From JBLHKT01 sp043101615 (lineage in GTDB: Bacteria; Planctomycetota; Phycisphaerae; Phycisphaerales; UBA1924): a stretch of DNA of 30,038 bases. Below the pieces are notes generated by a model. The model did not search any database, was not told the DNA's origin, and saw nothing but the letters and a program-made list of their open reading frames with translations. The translations under genes and the position numbers were made by a program. Positions 6,590-13,027 of the stretch are shown piece by piece. The stretch lies in the NCBI GenBank assembly GCA_043101615.1, contig JBICID010000068.1, positions 1 to 30,038 on the forward strand, given 5' to 3'. Within the stretch, counting starts at the first letter, position 1; each line of letters opens with the position of its first letter.

Positions 6590-7861
6590 TTACCCGCGGA
6601 GTCCGGCCCGCAGGAAGTACTCCATCAGGTCGTGCCCGTGTTCGATGTGGAGATCGGACTCATCCGCCGCGGCCTCGGTGAAGGGACGCTCGACGACCGA
6701 ACGCACCCACGCACCCGCGATCGCGAAGGGCACCGGGGTCGGGTCGTGCTTGCGGGTCGAGCAGAGCGTGTAGTGGTCCGGCAGCACGAGCAGGCGCCAG
6801 CCCTCGGCGTCGTCGTTCTCCTCGGGGTCGCCGTACGTGGCTTCGAGGTGCTCGACGAGCGGGGCGAGGATCCTGCGGTCGATGGCTTCGAGCGAGGCGA
6901 TTTTGGTGGTGAAGTCGGCCTGGTGCGAGGCCTCGTCGGGGGCCTCGACATGGCAGACCACGAGGTCGTAGTCGTCGAGCGCCGCGATGGTGGTGCGGGC
7001 CTGGGCGTCGTAGTCGGTGTCGTGGTAGCTGGTGAGGCCCGGGCAGTCGAGCACGTCCCAGCCGATGAGGCGGGCGATGCCGCGGAGGAGGTCCACCGAG
7101 GTCAGCATGGCCCCCCTGAGGCCGAATCGGCTCTCGAAGCTCGGAAGCAGCGGCGTGGTGCCCTGTCCCCAGATCCAGGCGAGGTTGGCCGGACGCAGGC
7201 CGGAATCGCGCCGTGCCTTGTTCACCTCGTGCTCGCTCAATACATCGGCGGATGACTCGATGAGGGCGGTGAGCTTCTCGGCCGCGGGCTTGGAGCCCGC
7301 GGGCAGGTGGTTGGCCCAGGGCAGGCCGGGGATCTCGTGGGGCGGGGTGGTCTCCAAGGCGTCGTAGCCCAGCTCGGCGGTGTCGATCAGGACCGATCGG
7401 TAGGACTCGCCCGGCGTGAGCGTGAGCGACGCGGCCAGGTCAGGTTCGACCTTTCGCCAGTGCTCCAGCAGGTCCCCCAGCAGCACGCGTGCCTCGTCGT
7501 CGGTGATCGCCCCGGCGGAGTGGTCCAGCATCCGCCCCTCGTCGTCGCCCGACTCCCCCACCGTCACCAGATTCAGCCGGAAGATCGTCGCCGGCGGGGG
7601 CGGCATGAGCCCAAGGGCCGCGCCCTCGAGCGGGGCCCGCCCGGTGTGGTACACGCCGGGGTCGTAGCCGAGCAGGTCCATGGTGCACACGTCCGAGCCG
7701 GCGCCGAAGCCCTCGGGCGTGGTCGCGACGGTGCCGATGCGACCTCGACGGGCCAGCGCGTCGAGGTTTGGTGTGTCCGCGCTCTGGAGCGGCGTGAGCC
7801 CGTCGAGCTCGGGGAGGGGCTTGTCGGCCCCGCCGTCCGGGATGACGATGGCGTACTTCAT
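6590..7861 (-). CDS. apgM: 2,3-bisphosphoglycerate-independent phosphoglycerate mutase, archaeal type
   Basis: 423 residues, the usual length of the ApgM family of the alkaline phosphatase superfamily. It interconverts 3- and 2-phosphoglycerate in glycolysis and gluconeogenesis. Visible features are the metal-site start VIPDGGADKP (residues 6-15), SADTPNLDALARRG (27-40), the nucleophile region GFGAGSDVCTMDLLGYDPG with S56, HVEAPDEASH in the middle and LPDHYTLCSTRKHDPTPVPF near the C-terminus, which carry the remaining metal ligands. A short variable insertion (DPEENDDAEG) lies before the last metal strand. ATG at 7861 has no obvious Shine-Dalgarno sequence. It lies 28 bases downstream of the M50 protease gene on the same strand and may be cotranscribed with it. 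Confidence 0.95.
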   Translation of the reverse strand: MKYAIVIPDGGADKPLPELDGLTPLQSADTPNLDALARRGRIGTVATTPEGFGAGSDVCTMDLLGYDPGVYHTGRAPLEGAALGLMPPPPATIFRLNLVTVGESGDDEGRMLDHSAGAITDDEARVLLGDLLEHWRKVEPDLAASLTLTPGESYRSVLIDTAELGYDALETTPPHEIPGLPWANHLPAGSKPAAEKLTALIESSADVLSEHEVNKARRDSGLRPANLAWIWGQGTTPLLPSFESRFGLRGAMLTSVDLLRGIARLIGWDVLDCPGLTSYHDTDYDAQARTTIAALDDYDLVVCHVEAPDEASHQADFTTKIASLEAIDRRILAPLVEHLEATYGDPEENDDAEGWRLLVLPDHYTLCSTRKHDPTPVPFAIAGAWVRSVVERPFTEAAADESDLHIEHGHDLMEYFLRAGLRG

Positions 7862-7889
7862 CGCGGGGAGCGTAGACGGGGGGCCGGAT

Positions 7890-8567
7890 TCAGGTGATCA
7901 GGGTGTAGATGGCCGAGTCCACGGTGTCCGCGACCCAGCGTGCGGCCGGGACGATGAACCGCCACGCGGTGAAGAAGATCAGGATGAAGGCCCCGAGCAG
8001 GATCCAGCGTCCGTTCTCCGATTCGGCGAACTCGCGGTACCGCCACGAGTAGTGGGCCGCGATGCGCCCGCCGTCGAGCGGCATCACCGGCACGAGGTTG
8101 AAGACGAACAGGATGAGGTTCAGGAACGCCCCGGCGTACAGGAACTGCTGCAGGTTCTGGTAGAGGGCGTCCGAGGCGGTCAGGCCGGGCCAGAGCTCCG
8201 GCCCGGCGGCGGCGGTCCAGACCGGCAGGGCGACGAGGCAGACCGCGGCGAGGACGAGGTTGACCGCGGGCCCGGCGAGGGCGACAAGGGCCTCGGCGTG
8301 TCGCCCGCGCAGGCGCGAGGGATCCACCGGCATGGCGCCCCACGCGATGCCGATCAGGGCGAACGCCAGCAGCGAGTTGGGCCCCATGTGGACCAGGGGG
8401 TTCCAGGTCATGTGCCCGGTCTCGCGCGGCGTCTTGTCGCCCAGCCGGATCGCGGCGAGCCCGTGCCCCAGCTCGTGCAGGCAGATCGAGCCGATCACCC
8501 AGACGATCCAGGACACCAGCGCGACCACGCCGGCGTTCTGATACACGGAATGGACCCACCACTGCAT
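7890..8567 (-). CDS. Site-2-protease-like M50 family membrane zinc metalloprotease
   Basis: 225 residues with about five membrane segments. The zinc motif HELGH (residues 31-35) sits in the first membrane helix region, and the second zinc-binding signature NLVPVMPLDGGR (157-168, D165) lies in a later helix, both typical of M50 proteases that cut membrane proteins inside the bilayer. There is no PDZ or CBS domain, so it belongs to the small group of minimal rhomboid-like M50 proteins of unknown substrate. I set the start at ATG 8567; a longer in-frame reading upstream runs through the terminator region and rplT and is rejected. Downstream is apgM on the same strand. Confidence 0.9.
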   Translation of the reverse strand: MQWWVHSVYQNAGVVALVSWIVWVIGSICLHELGHGLAAIRLGDKTPRETGHMTWNPLVHMGPNSLLAFALIGIAWGAMPVDPSRLRGRHAEALVALAGPAVNLVLAAVCLVALPVWTAAAGPELWPGLTASDALYQNLQQFLYAGAFLNLILFVFNLVPVMPLDGGRIAAHYSWRYREFAESENGRWILLGAFILIFFTAWRFIVPAARWVADTVDSAIYTLIT

Positions 8568-8581
8568 GGGGCGATGGTATC

Positions 8582-8602
8582 GGGCCCGAGGGGTTCGGGC
8601 CC
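8582..8602 (-). terminator. Hairpin 3 of the rplT downstream cluster
   Basis: GGGCCCGA (8582-8589) and TCGGGCCC (8595-8602) form a perfect 8-pair stem with a 5-base loop, 14 bases upstream of the M50 gene start. It may belong to the terminator cluster or to the leader of the protease gene. Confidence 0.5.
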
Positions 8603-8608
8603 ACACGA

Positions 8609-8637
8609 CAACGCCCCGCTGCGGGAGCGGGGCGTTG
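8609..8637 (-). terminator. Strong terminator-like hairpin after rplT
   Basis: CAACGCCCCGC (8609-8619) and GCGGGGCGTTG (8627-8637) form a perfect 11-pair stem with a 7-base loop. On the minus strand it is followed by a T/G-rich stretch rather than a pure T run. This is the best candidate for the end of the rpmI-rplT transcript. Confidence 0.7.
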
Positions 8638-8654
8638 AGCTGAACCATTGGGCA

Positions 8655-8682
8655 GACAGGCGGGACGCCTGTCCCGCCTGTC
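8655..8682 (-). terminator. Perfect 12-pair hairpin overlapping the rplT stop codon
   Basis: GACAGGCGGGAC (8655-8666), a 4-base loop, GTCCCGCCTGTC (8671-8682). The rplT stop codon (8681-8683) is part of the stem. It is very stable but lacks a T run. Confidence 0.65.
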
Positions 8683-9046
8683 AGTTCTTGACGGTGGTCG
8701 CCTCGGTGGCGGTCTTGACGAGCTGATCGAACAGCTTGGGGTCCTCGATCGCGATCTGCGACAGCATCTTGCGGTTCAGCAGGATGCCGGCCTGCTTCAG
8801 CCCGTTGATGAAGACCGAGTAGCGGGTGCCGCGCATGCGGCACGCGGCGTTGATGCGGGTGTTCCAGAGACGCCGGAAGTCGCGCTTGCGCTGGCGCCGG
8901 TCGCGGAAGGCGTACACGCCGGCGCGGATGATGGCGTCCTTGGCGCGGTAGGGGGACTTGTGGTTCGCGCCGAAGTAGCCGCGTGCCTGCTTGAGGAGGC
9001 GCTTGCGGGCCTTGGTGCGTGCGGAGCCTTTGCGTGTGCGGGGCAT
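8681..9046 (-). CDS. rplT: 50S ribosomal protein L20
   Basis: 121 residues, full length. The N-terminus with MPRTRKGSARTKARKRLLK, the core GYFGANHKSPYRAKDAI, RDRRQRKRDFRRLW and the C-terminal INGLKQAGILLNRKMLSQIA are diagnostic of L20, which binds 23S rRNA early in large-subunit assembly. The ATG at 9046 follows an AAAGGA Shine-Dalgarno sequence. It lies 115 bases downstream of rpmI; the gap contains a perfect hairpin (9119-9139). In several bacteria L20 represses its own operon through an RNA structure, so that hairpin may be regulatory. Confidence 0.98.
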   Translation of the reverse strand: MPRTRKGSARTKARKRLLKQARGYFGANHKSPYRAKDAIIRAGVYAFRDRRQRKRDFRRLWNTRINAACRMRGTRYSVFINGLKQAGILLNRKMLSQIAIEDPKLFDQLVKTATEATTVKN

Positions 9047-9118
9047 GGCGTGGTTCCTTTGTCCGACTCGGGGCGGCGGGTGCCGGCTTCGGACCCGGCG
9101 GACGGGCTGGAGGGGCCG

Positions 9119-9139
9119 GGCGGGTCACGATGACCCGCC
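9119..9139 (-). promoter_or_regulatory. Hairpin in the rpmI-rplT intergenic region
   Basis: GGCGGGTCA (9119-9127) and TGACCCGCC (9131-9139) form a perfect 9-pair stem with a 3-base loop in the transcript between L35 and L20. It could be a partial terminator, a processing site or part of an L20 autoregulatory site. Confidence 0.45.
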
Positions 9140-9161
9140 GGGGTGAATCAGACGGGGCTGG

Positions 9162-9461
9162 TCAGGAGCCGGCGGCTTCCTGCTTGCGGGCTTCCTTGAT
9201 CGCGCGGCTCTCCTCGGGGGAGGGGGACCGCTTGAAGGCCGACAGCGGCTGGTTGCGTCCACGCAGGCGACGGAAGAGCAGCTTCTCGAACCGCTTGGCC
9301 TCCGAGGACGAGACGTAGGGGTCCTTGCGGAGCTGGCGCAGTCGCTTGCCGGACTTGTGGGACGACAGGTGCTTGTGGTAGGCCGAGCGGTGGCGGACCT
9401 TGCCTGACTTGGAGATGCGGACGCGCTTGGCGAGTCCCTTGTGGCTCTTGTTCTTGGGCAT
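9162..9461 (-). CDS. rpmI: 50S ribosomal protein L35 with C-terminal extension
   Basis: 99 residues; L35 is normally about 65. The first ~65 residues follow the family (MPKNKSHKGLAKRVRISKSG, then HLSSHKSGKRLRQLRK and SSSEAKRFEKLL). The remaining ~35 residues (from RRLRGRNQPL to the end) have no counterpart in ordinary L35; they are basic at first, then helical and charged (ESRAIKEARKQE). The ATG at 9461 has an AAAGGGA Shine-Dalgarno sequence. L35 is a large-subunit protein whose gene usually sits between infC and rplT; here infC is absent upstream. Confidence 0.95.
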   Translation of the reverse strand: MPKNKSHKGLAKRVRISKSGKVRHRSAYHKHLSSHKSGKRLRQLRKDPYVSSSEAKRFEKLLFRRLRGRNQPLSAFKRSPSPEESRAIKEARKQEAAGS

Positions 9462-9628
9462 GACAGTCCCTTTGCCGTGTGGATGCAGACCGTGACCGGG
9501 CTGGCCCGATCGGGACGGGAAGGGTAGGCCCGAGTCGCGGGCTCAGCAAGAGGTTGCGGGTGTGGATTTGGGGGGAGTCAGGGCCCGAACTCCGGTCAGC
9601 CATCGCCGTGCCTCCCCATTCGCATCCA
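9462..9628. other. Intergenic leader of rpmI-rplT, no gene seen
   Basis: This stretch should hold the rpmI promoter and leader on the minus strand. It includes a CCCGATCGGG palindrome (9506-9515) and several GGGC/GCCC complementary runs, but I could not define an L20-type pseudoknot or a clear promoter by eye. Confidence 0.4.
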
Positions 9629-9660
9629 CTGACCCCACGGCCCATGTGGGGGGGGGTCAG
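9629..9660 (-). terminator. Hairpin overlapping the stop of the anti-sigma-like gene
   Basis: CTGACCCC (9629-9636) pairs with GGGGTCAG (9653-9660), with additional CAC/GTG pairing inside. The stop codon of the upstream gene (9657-9659) lies in the stem. A run of ten G on the plus strand gives several alternative registers. Confidence 0.5.
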
Positions 9661-10880
9661 GGGGCGAGGAAGGTGTCGGTCGGATCCTCGGGGAGCTCGT
9701 TGCCCTGGATCAGCCCGTGGCGCTGGCGGAGCTCGCCGATCGCTGCCTCGATGTGGCGTGGGAGCCAGATGTTGTCCTCGCCCGTGGGCCAGGCCTCGGT
9801 GTTCCAGTCGCTGGAGCCGTCGGTCCGCAGCACGTGCTGGCCCCGGCGGTGGTGGTTGGGCGAGTTCTCCCAGGGGTTGATCAGTTCGCCCGCGGCGGCC
9901 CTCGGGATCACCGGGGACCGGTCGGCCAGGATGACGGGGGTCCGCCCGTCGGGGGTGGACTTCCAGGTGGGGTGGAAGCCGGTGACGATCTGGTAGGAGT
10001 ACGAGATCTCCTCGAGGTCCTGCCAGTCGCGTGCCTCGGGGTCGGTGCGGACGGTGGGCGCCGCCCGATTGCCGGGGCAGGCGAGCTCGTCCAGGCGTGC
10101 GTGGTTGGTGGTCACCAGGGTGTACAGGTTGGCGGAGTTGGAGTGCTTGGGGTTGCCCACGTTCATCCAGGACCCCCCCGCGCCCCCGGCCCCGCCGAAT
10201 CCGGCGGTCTGGGCCGGCAGGGCGCCGTTGTATGAGCCCGCGTAGAGGCCCATGGCCGAGGCGGTAGCGAGCATGTTGGCGTCGCACCCGGCCCGGGTGG
10301 ACTGGAAACGCATCGCGCTGAAGACCGGGACGACGATCGAGGAGGCGATCAGCACGACCGCGGCGACCGACACGATGTCGGCCAGACGCAGCCCGCCGGG
10401 ACGCCGGTGCGTCTCGATCTGGAAGCGCGTGGCCCGGGCGTCGAGCTCCTGGTCGATCCGACGAAGGGTGCGAGAGACCAGGTCAGTGGCGTCCTCGCCG
10501 GGAACGGGCGTGGTCGCGACGGAGGCGAGTGCGAGGTGTTTCTCTGCCCGCGCTCGGAGGGAACGCGGGACACGGCCGGGCTCGAAGTGCTCGCGTGCGA
10601 GGGCCTCGAGGGCCTCCTGGTCCGCGGGGGACAGCTCGCGGAGGTCGTCGCGCACGGGGGCCGGACGGCGCCTGGCGCGCAGGTTGGTCAGGTCGATGAG
10701 CGCGGGGTCCTCGGCGGCGAGGGGGGTGCCCAGGGCGGCGAGCAGCGGGCCGATGGGCGGGGGGTGATCGGCGCCGGGGGCCAGGCCGTGCTCGAAAAGG
10801 GCGTCGACAGCGGCCGCGGAGGCGGGGTCGAGCGACAGCGACTCATCGGGGAACTCAGGCTGGTTGCTGTGGCTGGTCAT
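9657..10880 (-). CDS. Anti-sigma-factor-like membrane protein with pseudopilin-like C-terminal domain
   Basis: 407 residues from the ATG at 10880, which overlaps the stop of the upstream ECF sigma gene as ATGA, so the two are translationally coupled. The N-terminal cytoplasmic part (to ~165) contains two similar helical modules, about residues 22-69 and 89-142, each ending in a TPxxxxDPALxDLT-like or TPVPGEDATDLV pattern. One membrane helix follows (about 166-190, IVSVAAVVLIASSIVVPVFS). The C-terminal part resembles planctomycete type IV pseudopilin-like proteins: a conserved C..N helix after the membrane (CDANMLATASAMGLYAGSYN), a G/A-rich loop, and an H-X9-DG-like end (NHHRRGQHVLRTDGSSDW). 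Context indicates an anti-sigma role; no zinc-binding HxxxCxxC motif is present. The fusion is unusual. Function is inferred from coupling and topology. Confidence 0.75.
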   Translation of the reverse strand: MTSHSNQPEFPDESLSLDPASAAAVDALFEHGLAPGADHPPPIGPLLAALGTPLAAEDPALIDLTNLRARRRPAPVRDDLRELSPADQEALEALAREHFEPGRVPRSLRARAEKHLALASVATTPVPGEDATDLVSRTLRRIDQELDARATRFQIETHRRPGGLRLADIVSVAAVVLIASSIVVPVFSAMRFQSTRAGCDANMLATASAMGLYAGSYNGALPAQTAGFGGAGGAGGSWMNVGNPKHSNSANLYTLVTTNHARLDELACPGNRAAPTVRTDPEARDWQDLEEISYSYQIVTGFHPTWKSTPDGRTPVILADRSPVIPRAAAGELINPWENSPNHHRRGQHVLRTDGSSDWNTEAWPTGEDNIWLPRHIEAAIGELRQRHGLIQGNELPEDPTDTFLAP

Positions 10881-11518
10881 GTGGTGTCGTCGGAGGCGGG
10901 GGTCTCTCTCGGGTCTCGGTTGACGGCGTGCCATCGTCTGGCGAAGGCGGCGACGGCGGCGTGAAGCCGGGACTTGACGGTGCCGAGCGGGATGCCCAGG
11001 TCGTCGGCGATCTGCTGGTAGCTGAGGCGCTGGAAGTAGGCGAGCAGGAGAATCTCGCGGAGGGTGGGAGAGAGGGCGTTGAGGGCCCGCTGCACCATCT
11101 GGTCTCGTTCGGCGGTGTCGGTGATCTCCTCGGGGGACGGGATGTCGATCTGCATCAGGTCCACGAACGTGGCGCCGTCGGACTCGGAGCCTCCGACCGG
11201 TGCGGAGAGTTCGAGGGTCCTGCGGCGTGATCTCTTACGGAGCTCGTCCCGGGCTTTGTTCGCCGCGATCGTAAAAAGCCAGGGCCGAAAGGTCCGGGAA
11301 GTGTCGAAGGAGGCCGCGGACTGGTGGACCTGCAGGAAGGTGTCCTGGAAGAGGTCCTCGGCGAGGGCCTGGTCGCCGGTGAGCCGGGTGAGGAAGCGGA
11401 GCAGGTCGGCGTGGTAGCGCTGGATCAGCGTGCGGAAGGCGCCGTCGTCGCCGTCCATGAAGTCGGTGACGAGCTGCTCGTCGGTCCGCTCGTTCGCATT
11501 GGCTGGGTGGTCTGGCAC
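10877..11518 (-). CDS. ECF-type RNA polymerase sigma factor
   Basis: 213 residues. Region 2 spans about residues 27-101 (AFRTLIQRYHADLLRFLTRL, LAEDLFQDTFLQVHQ, FRPWLFTIAANKARDELRK), and region 4 about 143-196 (LSPTLREILLLAYFQRLSYQQIADDLGIPLGTVKSRLH), with a helix-turn-helix for the -35 element. There is no region 1 or 3, as expected for ECF factors. The start is GTG at 11518, because no in-frame ATG lies nearby before region 2. The 3' end overlaps the anti-sigma-like gene by four bases. It is divergent from a second ECF sigma gene across 151 bases that must hold both promoters; no clear shared autoregulated promoter motif could be defined by eye. Confidence 0.96.
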   Translation of the reverse strand: MPDHPANANERTDEQLVTDFMDGDDGAFRTLIQRYHADLLRFLTRLTGDQALAEDLFQDTFLQVHQSAASFDTSRTFRPWLFTIAANKARDELRKRSRRRTLELSAPVGGSESDGATFVDLMQIDIPSPEEITDTAERDQMVQRALNALSPTLREILLLAYFQRLSYQQIADDLGIPLGTVKSRLHAAVAAFARRWHAVNRDPRETPASDDTT

Positions 11519-11669
11519 GCGACTAGTACGGTATTTGTCTGGTCATTCGGGGTAGGGGCCGGTCGGGGGCGGGGGTGGTTCGGGTGTGGTACGTTTGTGA
11601 GAGCGTATCGGATCGATTCCCGCGGCGGCGTTGCAATGGGCATCGCCCGGGTGGCGTTGAGCGTTTCGG

Positions 11670-12356
11670 ATGGGCGCTGCATTGACGATCGAGCGAGAGT
11701 CCGAGTCTGTGACGGAGGGAGCGCCCCGCACCGGGATCGGGTCGGGGCTCGCCCGGGAGGACCTCTCGCAGGACCCGGGGCTTGGCGACTTGGTGGAGCG
11801 GGCCCGCGCGGGCGAGGAGCGCGCGTGGGAGGAGTTGATCGGTGTGTACGGGCGACGCGTGTTCGCCCTGGCCAAGAGCCGCGTGCGGAGCCCGGAACTC
11901 GCGGAGGAGATCGCCCAGTCGGTGTTCGCGACGGTGGCGGTGAAGCTGCGGGGCGGGCAGTACCGCGACACGGGGCGTTTCGAGGCGTGGCTGTTTCGGA
12001 TCGCGATGAACCGTGTGCGGGACGAGATCCGTCGCCAGCGACGCAATGCGACGCCGACGGATCCGTCGAGCCTGGTGGGGATCGGGGACGGGGCTCGGGC
12101 GTCGGGCGCGTCCGGGCGGGCCGAGCCGGACGGGGAGGGGGAGCTGGGCCTGCTCCGGCGGGCGCTGAGTGAGCTGAGCGATTCGGATCGCGAGGTGGTC
12201 GAGTTGAGGCATCACGGGCAGATGAGCTTCAAGGAGATGGCGGAGGTGCTCGACGAGCCGATGGGCACGCTGCTGGCCCGGCACCACCGGGCACTGAAGA
12301 AGCTGCGGGGTCTGCTGGACGGCTACGCGGGGACGCAAGACAAGGACGACCGATGA
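11670..12356 (+). CDS. ECF-type RNA polymerase sigma factor (second)
   Basis: 228 residues. Region 2 lies at about 44-125 (WEELIGVYGRRVFALAKSRV, LAEEIAQSVFATVAVKL, FEAWLFRIAMNRVRDEIRRQRR), and region 4 at about 165-220 (LSELSDSDREVVELRHHGQMSFKEMAEVLDEPMGTLLARHHRALKKL). The linker between them is longer and glycine-rich (GIGDGARASGASGR). The ATG at 11670 is used; GTG 11709 is an alternative, since the first 13 residues are poorly conserved. Its stop overlaps the following anti-sigma-like gene as ATGA. It is only distantly similar to the divergent neighbour, so the two are not a recent duplication. Confidence 0.95.
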   Translation: MGAALTIERESESVTEGAPRTGIGSGLAREDLSQDPGLGDLVERARAGEERAWEELIGVYGRRVFALAKSRVRSPELAEEIAQSVFATVAVKLRGGQYRDTGRFEAWLFRIAMNRVRDEIRRQRRNATPTDPSSLVGIGDGARASGASGRAEPDGEGELGLLRRALSELSDSDREVVELRHHGQMSFKEMAEVLDEPMGTLLARHHRALKKLRGLLDGYAGTQDKDDR

Positions 12357-13027
12357 ACGACGAGCAGGCGCACAACCCGAACCCGCACCACCCGAATCGG
12401 CAAGCCGAGAGCGGTGACCTTGTGCTGGTCCGGATGCTGGACCGGCTCGGGGAAGTCGAGCGGTCGGAGGCGGGCGAGGGCTTCGAGTCGCGTGTGCTCG
12501 CCTCTGTGCGCGGCGTGGACGCGGTGTGCGAGGCGATGGACCGCCTGGGCGCCCAAGAGCGTTCGGGCGTAGACGAGGGGTTCGAGGGGCGGCTGATGGA
12601 TACGGTCGGGGCGGCGATGGCGCCGGGGCCGATCCCGATCGCCCACGGGAACCGTACTGCGGGCATCGGCTCGCGCGTTGTGCGGATCCGGCTGGCGGCG
12701 GGCCTGCTGCTGGCCGGGTCGGTCGGCGTGCTGACGTGGGCGGGCCTGCGCGCGACGGGACCCGAGCTCGAGGGCGTCGAGGGTACGGTCGCGATCGAGC
12801 GGACCTCGGCGGAGGTGATCGAGCGGGACCTGGACCTGCTGTGGGAGCTGGTGGAGTCCGACGTTGGGATGCTGGTCGCCGAGCGAGACGTGGGGGTGGG
12901 CGTCGGCGAGTTCGACGCGGCGATGGACGACCTGGCGCTTGACCTGCTGCGTGTGGACAGCGAGCTGGATTCGGGGTGGGGGTCACTGGACTCGTGGGTC
13001 GAGTCGCTCGAGGAAGGGGCGATCTGA
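12353..13027 (+). CDS. Single-pass membrane protein, probable anti-sigma factor
   Basis: 224 residues, coupled to the ECF sigma gene by an ATGA overlap. The cytoplasmic N-terminus has an internal duplication: residues 28-52 and 61-85 align with a 33-residue period and 13 of 25 identities (DRLGEVERSEAGEGFE versus DRLGAQERSGVDEGFE). One membrane helix (about 111-131, IRLAAGLLLAGSVGVLTWAGL) is followed by an acidic periplasmic part rich in helices (IERDLDLLWELVESDVGML). No zinc-binding anti-sigma motif is present. Position after a sigma gene and the topology support an anti-sigma role; the duplicated module is a candidate sigma-binding site. It overlaps the next gene by one base (TGATG). Confidence 0.75.
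   Translation: MNDEQAHNPNPHHPNRQAESGDLVLVRMLDRLGEVERSEAGEGFESRVLASVRGVDAVCEAMDRLGAQERSGVDEGFEGRLMDTVGAAMAPGPIPIAHGNRTAGIGSRVVRIRLAAGLLLAGSVGVLTWAGLRATGPELEGVEGTVAIERTSAEVIERDLDLLWELVESDVGMLVAERDVGVGVGEFDAAMDDLALDLLRVDSELDSGWGSLDSWVESLEEGAI

Noticed and set aside
9657..10880. Recent duplication of the two sigma/anti-sigma pairs
   Set aside because: The sigma factors share only general ECF features, and the membrane proteins differ in length, repeat type and outer domain.
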